A stretch of 64,000 bases of DNA from Novipirellula aureliae. GTDB lineage: Bacteria > Planctomycetota > Planctomycetia > Pirellulales > Pirellulaceae. Both the position numbers and the translations under genes were made by a program. This document shows, piece after piece, positions 19,044 to 28,836 of this stretch. The stretch is taken from positions 519,132 to 583,131 of the forward strand of contig NZ_SJPY01000001.1 of assembly GCF_007860185.1 (NCBI RefSeq). Reading direction: 5' to 3'. The first letter of the stretch is position 1, and each line of letters starts with the position of its first letter. Below the pieces are notes generated by a model, which made no database searches, was not told the DNA's origin, and was given only the letters and a program-made list of their open reading frames with translations.

Positions 19044-20158
19044 GGGTCTACTCTGAAATCGCATAGTTGCACCACTCGTGCTCTTTCCGATCCGGCACCG
19101 ACAATTCGCGATGAATCACCTTCGCCCACGATCGACATCTTATCGCGATTCCTCCACCACGTGGTGATTTCATGGGGTAGGGCGTTCCAGCAATCGGTTT
19201 GCTCGGCGACAAAATCCAGGTACTCTCGATAGACATCAAGCCGTGCAGCCGAATCAAGATAATCGGGATGGGTGATGACCATAGCCATCCCCGCTAATTT
19301 GCGCAAAAATTGAAACTTGTCAATCCAGATTTGAGGGCTCTGTTCGCCCAGCGAAACAAGCAGCGTGTGATCTTGTGGTTGAGTGTAGGGCAGTTCAACA
19401 AACTTTCCGACGATGATCGGCCAGACACTTCCCACGCCGCCCGGCATCGCTTGAAACGGATCGATGTCAAACGTTGACGTATCGTAATCGATATCGAGCT
19501 GCTGCATCCAAGCCAAATTTCGGTGAACCATCGGCGACCGAAAACCCTTGGCTCCATAGGCACGAATCGATTCATTAATTGGCCCAATGCGACGTTGAAA
19601 CATACGCTTCGATTCAAAAAGTCGCCCGTCATGGTTGTAGCCTTGAACGCCAACCTCATGCCCACGCTGCTTCAGTTCCCTGACAAACCCAAGATCCACT
19701 TTGTATTTGTAAGGCACCAAATTCCAAGCAGACCTAAGTCCACGATCCTCTTCCATCTTGGCGATTCGCTCGATGCCTTGCATCCCCTGTTTCGTCTCAA
19801 CATCATGTGTCAGCGAGACAGCCATTTCAAAGCGATCAGGCCAAGGATGGATGACTCGGCAATCGGAATTCTGTTCAATCGCGGCCTGCAAGTCAGAAAC
19901 CATTCCGCTCGGGATGTACCACGATGGCGGCACTTTGATCGATTGGTTTCGCCACTTTTGCAGCCATTGACGCACGAAAATGGGTAGGAGCGGTCTAAAT
20001 CGATAGTAGAGTCTGAACTTTGAGCCCAGTGTCTCGTTATCTCGATCCTCAATAAAACGACGACGTAGAACCTCTCCCACGGGACCATCAAAGACAAACC
20101 GCGCACCCAAAGTGGCCACATCCCCCTGCTCGAACGAGGTCGTTTGCTCTCTAGTCAT
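19040..20158 (-). CDS. Polysaccharide-deacetylase-like protein
   Basis: 372 residues from the ATG at 20158 (the frame is open for 56 more codons without family sequence). The metal-binding start motif of this branch of the NodB-like family is present (A-V-S-L-T-H-D-V-E-T), followed by R-S-A-W-N-L-V-P, H-E-V-G-V-Q-G-Y-N-H-D-G and R-S-P. The C-terminal V-I-T-H-P-D-Y-L-D supplies the last conserved His. Predicted to deacetylate an N-acetylated glycan or related substrate. No signal peptide is visible, so it may act in the cytoplasm. Its TAG stop is made by the first bases of the palindromic repeat 18988-19043, so the C-terminus may have been reset by the repeat. It is divergent from the NRPS/PKS pair, which may be chance. 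Confidence 0.82.
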   Translation of the reverse strand: MTREQTTSFEQGDVATLGARFVFDGPVGEVLRRRFIEDRDNETLGSKFRLYYRFRPLLPIFVRQWLQKWRNQSIKVPPSWYIPSGMVSDLQAAIEQNSDCRVIHPWPDRFEMAVSLTHDVETKQGMQGIERIAKMEEDRGLRSAWNLVPYKYKVDLGFVRELKQRGHEVGVQGYNHDGRLFESKRMFQRRIGPINESIRAYGAKGFRSPMVHRNLAWMQQLDIDYDTSTFDIDPFQAMPGGVGSVWPIIVGKFVELPYTQPQDHTLLVSLGEQSPQIWIDKFQFLRKLAGMAMVITHPDYLDSAARLDVYREYLDFVAEQTDCWNALPHEITTWWRNRDKMSIVGEGDSSRIVGAGSERARVVQLCDFRVDP

Positions 20159-20492
20159 CGCAAAAATGCCTTTTCGGGTACGGCAATGAACGATTGGTGG
20201 GCTGGGCTCAACGGAATGACCAAGTTTACATTTTAAGAAAGACCATTGGGTAATGTTCGCCAATACAATAGTCGGAAAGTGTACCCGTTTCCAGTGAAAG
20301 GGACTTTCCGCCTGAGAATTCTTCATGCAACGCTACAAACAAATACTCAAAGCAACGGTCGGGCCTCGGACGATCACAAAACGGCGGCGAATCTCTCCGT
20401 TGGCAAACGGATCGATAGAGTCTGCACTCATTCGGTTATCACCTCGCCGCGCTGGCGACATCATCGACAAACGTTTAATTATAATCGCTGCC
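20159..20492. other. Divergent intergenic region upstream of the NRPS/PKS genes
   Basis: 334 bases between the deacetylase ATG and the first clear Met of the NRPS/PKS protein. A perfect -10 box TATAAT (20480-20485) ends 7 bases before the ATG at 20493; no matching TTGACA was found at the right spacing. The plus frame is open back to 20325, but that stretch codes for an Arg-rich sequence with no family likeness. Confidence 0.5.
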
Positions 20493-23400
20493 ATGCAATA
20501 CAAATGTCTTCATCATTGGTTTGAACAACAAACCGCTTCGTCGAGCGGATCGGTTGCGGTTGTGTCGGCGAGTCGATCGTGGACGTATCGTGAACTGAAC
20601 CGCATTGCGAATCGAATCGCCAACCAATTGACCGAGCGTGGCGTCAAAGCAGGCGATTTGGTAGCACTGTGTTTGCCGCGCGACATCGAATTGATTGCGG
20701 CCATCCTCGGTATTCTCAAAGCGGGAGCAGCATACGTTCCGATCGACCCCACCGTGCCGCCCGCCCGCTTCGGTTTCATCATCGAGGATTGCCAGGCCAC
20801 TTCGATAGTCACCAATCACGAATTGGCAGATCGCTTCAACATCCCGAATGACAGCCAAGTTCTGCTAGCTGACGCGTCGATCACAGCATCTGACTCGCGC
20901 TGGGATGCCAACCCAAACGTCGACGTTGGTCCAAATGACCTGGCTTACGTCATCTATACTTCTGGTTCAACGGGGATTCCCAAAGGCGTCTTGGTCGAGC
21001 ATCACAACGTCACTCGGCTCTTTCAGCAAACCGAGAAATGGTTTGGTTTCGATGGAAACGACGTCTGGACACTGTTTCATTCCGCTGCGTTTGATTTTTC
21101 AGTCTGGGAGATTTGGGGCGCTCTGCTCTACGGCGGCAGATTGGTGATCCTACCCTACGCCGTTAGCCGATCGCCTCGCGACTTCTATCGCTTACTCATT
21201 GAACAAGGTGTGACGGTTTTGAGCCAAACTCCGTCCGCGTTTCGGCAATTGATGATTGCCGATGAAGCGATGTTCGATCGCGATCAGCCACTCTCCCTGC
21301 GTTACGTTATCTTTGGTGGCGAAGCGTTGGAGTTTAGCTCGCTTCACGATTGGGTGGATCGGCATGGTGACGATTCTCCCAAGCTGATCAACATGTATGG
21401 GATTACTGAAACGACGGTTCATGTGACTTATCGGCATGTCACCGCCTCCGATGTACAAAGTGAAACAAGTAGCTGCGTCGGAGTTCCGATCCCCGATCTA
21501 AGCTTGTCTGTTTTGGATCAGAACCAAAACCGGGTAGTCGATGGACAAGTCGGTGAAATCTATGTTTCTGGTCCCGGTGTGGCACGCGGTTATTTGAATC
21601 GTCCGCAGCTCAATGATGAGCGTTTCGTTACGCTTCAATCATTTGAAGGTGAGTCCGATGCGGTGCCCGATGGTAAACGCGTGCGGTACTATCGAACGGG
21701 CGACCTAGGGCGTCTGCGGACGAACGAATGTGGGGAGACCGAACTTGAGTATCACGGACGTATCGATAGGCAGGTCCAACTACGTGGTTTTCGAATTGAA
21801 CTAGGTGAAGTCGAAGCGAGGCTACAACAACACGCCGCTGTCGCCCAGTGCATTGTGATCGTTTGTAGCGAAGATCCCTCATGGCAGGATTCCCTTTCAC
21901 AGGCTGGTCCAGTTCTGGCTGCTTATGTTGTGGCGAAACCAGAACAAACGTTGTTGGCTGAATCGCTTCGTCGTCATTTGGCGGTCAACCTGCCCGAGTA
22001 CATGATCCCATCGTACTTCGTCCCCATCGACACGATTCCGTTAACCATCAACGGGAAACTTGACCTTGATTCCTTACCGTCACTCGATCGAGCGATTGAG
22101 CGAATCGGCCCGCAAGTAGACGTCCGCTCAGCGGCCAGTGACGCTGAACGAACGATTGCGGAAGTATGGCAAACGTTACTCGGTACCGAGGCCGTTTCCT
22201 ACAACGCTTCATTCTTCGAGCAAGGCGGTCAGTCGTTGATGTTGTTGGAAATGGAGCGACAACTACAAGGAAAGTTTCCCAAGCCATTCGCGATCGTTGA
22301 CTTGTTTGAATATCCAACCATCCCGCTGTTGGCTGAGTTTTTGAGTGGTTCGGTGCCCGCTCGGGTTGTCTCGCCACGCGGTGACTCAAGGCCGGCCAAG
22401 GACGATCGTGAAGACTCGGATGCTATTGCCATCGTGGGCATCGCGGCTCGCTTTCCGGGAGCGGATTCAGCCGAAGCGTTTTGGGACAACTTGAGGAATT
22501 CGGTAGAGTCGATCCGCCGATTTTCATCTCAGGAATTGGCCGATCATGGTGTCCCAAGTTCGATTTACCAAGACGAAGGTTATGTTCCTGTAGTGGCAAC
22601 GCTCGATGGCATCGATCAATTCGACGCGTCCTTTTTTGGATTCAGCCCACGTGAAGCGATGCTTACCGATCCTCAGCATCGGCTCTTTTTGGAATCGGCA
22701 TGGACGGCGCTTGAAGATGCGGGGTACGACTTTGCCGATGCGCAGCGGCGGCGGATCGGTGTCTTTGCTGGATCGAGACCGAACGGGTATCGCGATTTGA
22801 TTCAGCAAGCGATTGACGCCACACAGCCCGATGTCAACTTTGAAGTGCTGTTGCGAAATGAAAAGGATTTCTTAGCCACCCGCGTCTCGCATTGTCTGGA
22901 TCTACGTGGTCCGGCGCTGACGGTACAAACGGGATGTTCGACCTCGCTGGTTGCCATCCAATTGGCTTGCCAATCATTGCTTGCTGGTCAATGCACGATG
23001 GCATTGGCTGGCGGAGTCAGTGTCGATTTAGAAAACCGACATGGCTACATTGCGGTTGAGGGGATGATTCATTCCTCCAGCGGGCAGGTTCGCGCCTTTG
23101 ATGCCGATGCAAACGGAACCGTTTTCGGAGAAGGTGTGGGGGTCGTGGCATTAAAGCGATTGTCGGACGCTCGTCGCGACAACGATTCCATTTACGCCGT
23201 GATCGCTGCGACCGCAATCAACAACGATGGAGCTGTGAAGACAGGGTTCGCAGCACCATCGGTTAGTGGACAAGCGGAAGTGATCGAAATGGCGATGCAG
23301 CAGGCGGGCGTGTCGGCGAACGACATCGGTTACGTCGAAACGCATGGCACTGGAACGTTCATCGGCGACCCGGTAGAAATCCGCTCACTCGAACGTGCGT

Positions 23401-25193
23401 TCCGCGATCGCTGTGCGGATGTTGGTGCGTGTCCGATCGGATCGGTCAAAACAAACATCGGTCATCTTGATGTTGCCGCCGGTATGGCAGGACTGATAAA
23501 AGCCGCCTTCATGGTGCGCGACGCATTGATTCCGGCGAGCCTTCATTTTGACAAACCGAATCCCAACATCCATTTTGAAAATAGTCCTTTTCGGGTCAAT
23601 ACGAAATTGGTGCCCTGGCAAACGAAAGGTCCGCGGATCGCTGGCGTCAGTGCGTTTGGGGTCGGTGGCACGAACGCTCATGTGATTTTGCGAGAGCCAA
23701 CGGGGCAAAAACGACAACGGAGTAGGCGAACGCTAAACCCGATCACGCTTTCAGCGAAAACACCTACGGCGCTTTTGAACCAGCGTAAACGGTTGGCGGA
23801 TTTTTTGATCCAGCATCCTAAGACATCACTCGCCGACTTGGCGTGTACTTTGATGCGTCGAGCTCGGTTTGATTACCGTACTACGGTCACGGCTGAGTCG
23901 GTCGAATCGCTGATCGAAGGCTTGCAAAGACCTCAGCCAGTCGAGTCACTTCGTCCGGCGGTCGCTTCGCCATCGATCGTGTTTATATTTCCTGGTCAAG
24001 GGTCACAGCATCCGAGGATGGCCAAAGAGCTGTATGACACCGAGCCCGTTCTGAAAACGCATTTGGATGCCTGTTTCGATTTTCTCTCAGCCGACCGCAA
24101 GCTTGATCTTCGAGATTTGGTCTTTCGTGACAACGCCGATGAAACAACCGCGGCAAAGCTCAATCAAACGAACATCGCGCAACCGGCTCTGTTTTGTCTT
24201 TGCTATTCGCTCGCTCGATGGCTCGAATCGCTCGGTATTCGTCCCGAGAGCATGGTCGGACATAGCGTGGGTGAATTCGTCGCCGCAACGATCGCCGGAG
24301 TCTTTACGCTTTCCGATGCACTGCGTTTGGTTGCGATTCGGGGTGAGTTGATGCAAGCGATGCCGGAGGGAGGCATGATGGCCATTCGCACGTCAGCCGA
24401 GGATGTCCAGAGATATCTGCCTCGTCGTGTCTCGATTGCAGCAGTCAACAGCCCGCAATTGTGTGTGGTTGCCGGCCCCGAAGAGCAACTCGATGCACTG
24501 GAGCGAAAGTTGGAGAAGAAATCGATCGTATGCAAGCGGCTGCATACCTCGCACGCCTTTCACTCGGCGATGATGAAGCCCGCCGTGGCACCATTCGCCG
24601 AGCACATGAAGGCGATTCCGCTATCGGCTCCGACGATTCCAATTGTATCGTCCGTCAGCGGAGAAGTACTCAGCGATGACCAAGCTACCGATCCATACTA
24701 CTGGGCAGCCCATCTGTTAGAAACCGTCCGCTTCTCCGACGCCGTGACCCGTGTGACCGAGTTGGCACAACCTGATGCCGTCGTCGTTGAAGTGGGACCA
24801 GGCCAAGCGTTAAGCGGATTGGTGCGTCAATCCGCTTCGAAATCACCCATTCGACTCACGCAGCCACTCCTGCCCCACCCGCAACAATCCGTAACTTCAG
24901 CTGAACATGCCTGGGCATCCATCGGTCGATTGTGGCAATCGGGTGTCGAGGTCGATTGGAAGTCGCTCTATCGAGGTGAAGCAAGATCCGGACTGCACCT
25001 GCCTACGTACCCGTTCGAAAAGGATCGCTACTGGGTCGACGGTCTGGGGCCGCCGGTCGAGAAATTTTCGGAAACCCACGTACAAGAAAAAACGGAACCG
25101 ATGCCAGCTCAAGATTTAACAACCCAACAATTGATTGCCCAGCAACTGCAGATAATGCGCGAGCAACTTGAAGCGTTTCGCAGTGGATCTTGA
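20493..25193 (+). CDS. Hybrid NRPS-PKS: adenylation, carrier, ketosynthase, acyltransferase
   Basis: 1566 residues from the ATG at 20493 (an upstream ATG at 20325 in the same frame would add 56 residues of non-family sequence). Domains in order: adenylation (about 5-525) with core motifs Y-T-S-G-S-T-G-I-P-K-G near 155, N-M-Y-G-I-T-E-T-T near 299, Y-R-T-G-D-L, and N-G-K-L-D; carrier (about 545-610) with the phosphopantetheine Ser in G-G-Q-S-L; ketosynthase (about 645-1060) with active Cys near 814 (T-G-C-S-T-S-L) and both His (H-G-T-G-T-F near 951, K-T-N-I-G-H near 990); acyltransferase (about 1165-1460) with Ser near 1258 in G-H-S-V-G-E and H-A-F-H, the pattern of malonyl-CoA loading. By eye the adenylation specificity residues read DFWSIGMVHK, close to the threonine code. 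There is no condensation, ketoreductase or dehydratase domain. The carrier that accepts the extended chain is on the next protein. Confidence 0.92.
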   Translation: MQYKCLHHWFEQQTASSSGSVAVVSASRSWTYRELNRIANRIANQLTERGVKAGDLVALCLPRDIELIAAILGILKAGAAYVPIDPTVPPARFGFIIEDCQATSIVTNHELADRFNIPNDSQVLLADASITASDSRWDANPNVDVGPNDLAYVIYTSGSTGIPKGVLVEHHNVTRLFQQTEKWFGFDGNDVWTLFHSAAFDFSVWEIWGALLYGGRLVILPYAVSRSPRDFYRLLIEQGVTVLSQTPSAFRQLMIADEAMFDRDQPLSLRYVIFGGEALEFSSLHDWVDRHGDDSPKLINMYGITETTVHVTYRHVTASDVQSETSSCVGVPIPDLSLSVLDQNQNRVVDGQVGEIYVSGPGVARGYLNRPQLNDERFVTLQSFEGESDAVPDGKRVRYYRTGDLGRLRTNECGETELEYHGRIDRQVQLRGFRIELGEVEARLQQHAAVAQCIVIVCSEDPSWQDSLSQAGPVLAAYVVAKPEQTLLAESLRRHLAVNLPEYMIPSYFVPIDTIPLTINGKLDLDSLPSLDRAIERIGPQVDVRSAASDAERTIAEVWQTLLGTEAVSYNASFFEQGGQSLMLLEMERQLQGKFPKPFAIVDLFEYPTIPLLAEFLSGSVPARVVSPRGDSRPAKDDREDSDAIAIVGIAARFPGADSAEAFWDNLRNSVESIRRFSSQELADHGVPSSIYQDEGYVPVVATLDGIDQFDASFFGFSPREAMLTDPQHRLFLESAWTALEDAGYDFADAQRRRIGVFAGSRPNGYRDLIQQAIDATQPDVNFEVLLRNEKDFLATRVSHCLDLRGPALTVQTGCSTSLVAIQLACQSLLAGQCTMALAGGVSVDLENRHGYIAVEGMIHSSSGQVRAFDADANGTVFGEGVGVVALKRLSDARRDNDSIYAVIAATAINNDGAVKTGFAAPSVSGQAEVIEMAMQQAGVSANDIGYVETHGTGTFIGDPVEIRSLERAFRDRCADVGACPIGSVKTNIGHLDVAAGMAGLIKAAFMVRDALIPASLHFDKPNPNIHFENSPFRVNTKLVPWQTKGPRIAGVSAFGVGGTNAHVILREPTGQKRQRSRRTLNPITLSAKTPTALLNQRKRLADFLIQHPKTSLADLACTLMRRARFDYRTTVTAESVESLIEGLQRPQPVESLRPAVASPSIVFIFPGQGSQHPRMAKELYDTEPVLKTHLDACFDFLSADRKLDLRDLVFRDNADETTAAKLNQTNIAQPALFCLCYSLARWLESLGIRPESMVGHSVGEFVAATIAGVFTLSDALRLVAIRGELMQAMPEGGMMAIRTSAEDVQRYLPRRVSIAAVNSPQLCVVAGPEEQLDALERKLEKKSIVCKRLHTSHAFHSAMMKPAVAPFAEHMKAIPLSAPTIPIVSSVSGEVLSDDQATDPYYWAAHLLETVRFSDAVTRVTELAQPDAVVVEVGPGQALSGLVRQSASKSPIRLTQPLLPHPQQSVTSAEHAWASIGRLWQSGVEVDWKSLYRGEARSGLHLPTYPFEKDRYWVDGLGPPVEKFSETHVQEKTEPMPAQDLTTQQLIAQQLQIMREQLEAFRSGS

Positions 25194-25451
25194 GTTCGTT
25201 TGTGTCGCCGCCAGAATCGATTGAGAGGTTTTTTCGTAGGAAACTTGTGAAGATGGAATGACAATTTGAGATGCGACTTTCGCTCATGTCTTAAGGTTCT
25301 GCAGCCGCATCGGGGGGGGATGCGAGCGATGAAATTCTGCGGAAATGTCCATTCTTTTCCTGGCCATTAGAACTATTCGATTGGGCAGCTATACTGTGGA
25401 TACGACTACCCCAAACCGTTCGCTCCGCCATCGATCTTTTCCGCCTCTCCT

Positions 25452-28439
25452 ATGAAGACTGAAACAAAACATTCTGCCGTCGAGTTCAAACTCGCCGAGA
25501 TTTTACGGTCGTCGAGTGGGATGGATTTAGCGGATCTTGATCGGAATGCCAGCTTTCTCGAACTCGGCTTTGACTCGTTGTTTTTGATCCAGTTCAGTCA
25601 ACGCATCAAACAATCGTTGGGGGTCAAAGTCACGTTTCGTCAAATGATCGAGGATTTGGCTTCGTTTGACGCATTGATCGGCTACCTTGTACCGCTAGTC
25701 GAAGTCGATGCGGCTCCCAGCGGTCGGATTGCGGGAACGCCGACGTTGGACTTAGGTGGCCCCACAAATGGTCCTGTCGTACCTCCGTCCATGACGGCGG
25801 CACCGGCAACAAACGGACAAGCGATCGCCGCTGGGCTAATACCGCATCAAATCACTGATGCTTCGCGCCAATCGAGTGGATTGGGAGCCGGCATTGGTCT
25901 GGAGCAGATCATTGCTCAGCAAAACGAGTTGATGGCGATGCAATTGCAATTGCTAGAGGGACCCATCGGTTCGCGAAAACTAGCAAATTCATCAAGCGAC
26001 CGAGAGGGCGTCCCCGTATCGGAGAATTCTGGCCAAAAAAAGGACACGAAACGATTCGGCCCTTACAAACCGCTGCGGCGTAGTCCCAGCAGTGAATTGA
26101 CGGCAAACCAACAAGCTCATCTCGACGCACTGATCAAACGCCTAACCGCAAAGACGGCCAAATCGAAAGCTCACTCCGAACGCCATCGCGAACACTTTGC
26201 CGATCCTCGCGGCGTTGCCTGCTACCGTCGGATGTGGAAATCGATGGTTTACCAAATCACGGTTTCCAAATCGGCAGGTTCGCAATTATGGGACATCGAC
26301 GGAAACGAGTATATCGATATCGCGATGGGATTCGGGTTGAACTTGTTTGGCCAATCACCAGCATTCCTTACCGATACGATTAAGAAACAACTCGACTGCG
26401 GCATCGAAGTGGGGCCGCAATCACCGCTCGCCGGTGAAGTGGCTCAGCTATTGTGCGATCTGACTCGCAAAGATCGAGCAACGTTTTGTAACACAGGTTC
26501 CGAAGCCGTGATGGGAGCGCTTCGAATTGCTCGTACGGTAACTGGCAAATCGAAAGTCATCTTTTTCAACCAAGATTATCACGGCAACTTTGACGAAGTG
26601 CTGATGCGATGCAACCAAGTTGCCGGGAATTGGCGAACCTCACCCGCCTCGCCCGGCGTTCCGTCGAGCTTACTTGGCGATGTGATCGTATTGCCTTACG
26701 GAGCACCGGAGTCACTCGATTACATTCGCAGTCATACCGACGAGTTGGCGGCCGTATTGGTTGAACCGGTACAGAGTGCGAACCCGCTTTTGCAGCCGCG
26801 TGAATTCTTGAAAAAAGTCCGCCAAATTACCGCCGAATCGAACGTTGCGATGATTATGGACGAAGTCATTACCGGATTTCGGGCGGCTCAGGGCGGTGTA
26901 CAAGAGCTGTTTGACGTCTGGGCCGACATCGCGACTTACGGAAAAATACTCGGTGGTGGTATGCCGATCGGAGCGATCGCGGGCTCGGCTCGTTACATGG
27001 ACGCTCTTGATGGCGGCATGTGGCGTTACGATGACGATTCCGATCCGACCGCCGACATGACGTTTTTCGCTGGCACCTTCGTTCGTCATCCGCTTGCCAT
27101 GGCCGCAGCTCATCAAGTGTTGATGAAGCTCAAAGAAGAAGGTCCCGAATTGCAACAAGAATTGACTAAGAAAACCGAACGATTGGCCGACCGTTTGAAC
27201 GAGTTCTTCGAGAAAGAACTCTATCCGATTCGGATCGCCCAGTTTGCGTCCCAGTTCCGCATGACGTTTCCCACCGAGTTGCAGTACGCCGATCTACTCT
27301 ACTTTCACCTGCTCGATCGTGGGATTTTCATGCGGGGTTGGCAAGACAATTGTTTCTTATCAACCGTACATACCGACGAACAAATCGAAACGGTCATTGA
27401 CGCGGTCAAAGACAGTTGCGAGGAACTTCGTGCTGGTGGCTTTCTGCCGCATCCCCAAACGACCGCTACGGAAGTCTCCCTTGCATCGACAAGGGATGAT
27501 TCGATGCCGTCATCCATCTCAACGCTGATTCCGATTCAAGAGGAGGGCACACGACCACCACTGTTTTGCATGCCTGCCGCCGATGGGCTGACACTCGTCT
27601 ATCATGCGCTCAGCGAATGTTTGGGCAGTGACCAACCTGTTTACGGGCTGCACTCGCCCGGTGTTTTCAAGGAACCGATTCCTGATACGCTCGAAGCGTT
27701 AGCCAAGCGATTTATTCATGATTTAAAGGAAGTGCAACCCAGCGGTCCATACTTTATTGCTGGCTATTGCAGCGGAGGTACCACTGCGATCGAGGTGGCC
27801 CGGCAGTTGCTCGAACAGGGCGACAAAGTAGCTATACTCGCTTGTATTGAGACCTACAATTGGAACACCGCTCCTTGGACAACACGCAGTACAAAAGTCC
27901 GGGCAGTTTACGAGTTAGAACGAATCCGATTTCACTGGCAGAACTTTTGTCTGTTATCTCATCGCGATAAGAGGCAGTTCCTGGCATCAAAACTAAGCTC
28001 CTTGCGAAAGCGGACCAGGGTGTGGCGTGCGGGAATCGCAAGTCGATTTAGGCGTTCGGTGCAATCGCAGACGCCCACACGAACCGTTGTCAACATGTCC
28101 GACATATGGAAAAAGCATGACGAGCTCGCCGAGGCTTATGTCCCGCCTGTCTATCCAGGTCGTCTAATCCAATACCGGCCCTGTGTTGATTACCAATGCT
28201 ACATGACGGACGAATTACAGGCCGAATCGATGTCGATCACTCGGTTGCCCAATTATCCCGCCGCAACGATGGCCCGCCCCTTTGTGGAAGAATTGGCAAG
28301 TCGATTGAAGGAAGAAATGGATGCCGTCATTGAAACGAAACACAAACCACGCATTCCTAGCAACGCCAACGTAGCGGATTCGGTTGACAGCAAGTTAAGA
28401 GAAGGACCGAAAAAAATATTGTTCCCGCTTGCCGATTAG
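25452..28439 (+). CDS. PKS/NRPS partner: acyl carrier, aminotransferase, thioesterase
   Basis: 995 residues. Acyl carrier domain (about 5-80) with Ser42 in G-F-D-S-L; a Pro/Gly-rich linker; a class III (glutamate-1-semialdehyde type) PLP aminotransferase (about 255-660) with the PLP lysine in T-Y-G-K-I-L-G-G-G (near 498), M-D-E-V-I-T-G-F upstream and N-T-G-S-E-A-V for phosphate binding; then a type I thioesterase (about 697-960) with the nucleophile motif G-Y-C-S-G-G, placing Cys773 where most such enzymes have Ser. Embedded aminotransferases of this type turn the beta-keto group of a carrier-bound chain into a beta-amine. The gene starts 258 bases after its partner, and the split falls between AT and ACP, so the two proteins must work together. 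A carrier-activating transferase is not in the window. The last 35 residues are charged and look disordered. Confidence 0.92.
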   Translation: MKTETKHSAVEFKLAEILRSSSGMDLADLDRNASFLELGFDSLFLIQFSQRIKQSLGVKVTFRQMIEDLASFDALIGYLVPLVEVDAAPSGRIAGTPTLDLGGPTNGPVVPPSMTAAPATNGQAIAAGLIPHQITDASRQSSGLGAGIGLEQIIAQQNELMAMQLQLLEGPIGSRKLANSSSDREGVPVSENSGQKKDTKRFGPYKPLRRSPSSELTANQQAHLDALIKRLTAKTAKSKAHSERHREHFADPRGVACYRRMWKSMVYQITVSKSAGSQLWDIDGNEYIDIAMGFGLNLFGQSPAFLTDTIKKQLDCGIEVGPQSPLAGEVAQLLCDLTRKDRATFCNTGSEAVMGALRIARTVTGKSKVIFFNQDYHGNFDEVLMRCNQVAGNWRTSPASPGVPSSLLGDVIVLPYGAPESLDYIRSHTDELAAVLVEPVQSANPLLQPREFLKKVRQITAESNVAMIMDEVITGFRAAQGGVQELFDVWADIATYGKILGGGMPIGAIAGSARYMDALDGGMWRYDDDSDPTADMTFFAGTFVRHPLAMAAAHQVLMKLKEEGPELQQELTKKTERLADRLNEFFEKELYPIRIAQFASQFRMTFPTELQYADLLYFHLLDRGIFMRGWQDNCFLSTVHTDEQIETVIDAVKDSCEELRAGGFLPHPQTTATEVSLASTRDDSMPSSISTLIPIQEEGTRPPLFCMPAADGLTLVYHALSECLGSDQPVYGLHSPGVFKEPIPDTLEALAKRFIHDLKEVQPSGPYFIAGYCSGGTTAIEVARQLLEQGDKVAILACIETYNWNTAPWTTRSTKVRAVYELERIRFHWQNFCLLSHRDKRQFLASKLSSLRKRTRVWRAGIASRFRRSVQSQTPTRTVVNMSDIWKKHDELAEAYVPPVYPGRLIQYRPCVDYQCYMTDELQAESMSITRLPNYPAATMARPFVEELASRLKEEMDAVIETKHKPRIPSNANVADSVDSKLREGPKKILFPLAD

Positions 28440-28442
28440 TGT

Positions 28443-28715
28443 TTGAACTTTGAGGGATGTGGCTTCGGTATTAGGATTGGTTTACGCGAGGCCTCTATCA
28501 CGGCACGTTTGGATCACCCAAACATTGTTAGCCTTTTTGATATGGACTTGGACCCGCAGGGACGTCCATTCTTTACGATGGCGTTGAAACAGGGTCGCTC
28601 GCTGCGAGTGATCATGAATTCCGCTGCAGGAGAGGGGTTGGCAAGGAAGAGTATTCATTGCAAAAACGCTTGGAGCTATTTCTGTGAGTCTGCGACGCGG
28701 TGGCGGGGGAAGTGA
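28443..28715 (+). pseudogene. Remnant of a planctomycete Ser/Thr protein kinase
   Basis: A 90-codon frame that contains R-E-A-S-I-T-A-R-L-D-H-P-N-I-V-S-L-F followed by a G-R-P-F-F-T-M segment and R-S-L-R-V-I. This matches kinase subdomains III to V of the large Ser/Thr kinases common in planctomycetes (E-A-x-I-x-A-R-L-x-H-P-N-I-V). The glycine loop and VAIK lysine are missing before it, and the catalytic HRD/DFG part is missing after it; the remaining codons show no family sequence. It lies directly after the NRPS/PKS pair and is best read as the debris of a deleted or displaced kinase gene. Confidence 0.7.
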
Positions 28716-28836
28716 GTATGCAGAAATCGATAAGACAAAATCGAACGGAAGGCCAACGAAGACGCGGTATGCGGTATACTGTTTAAGCTTGGGGGTCTTC
28801 GTGGTAATCCAATCTCTCTAAGGCGAACTTGATGAT

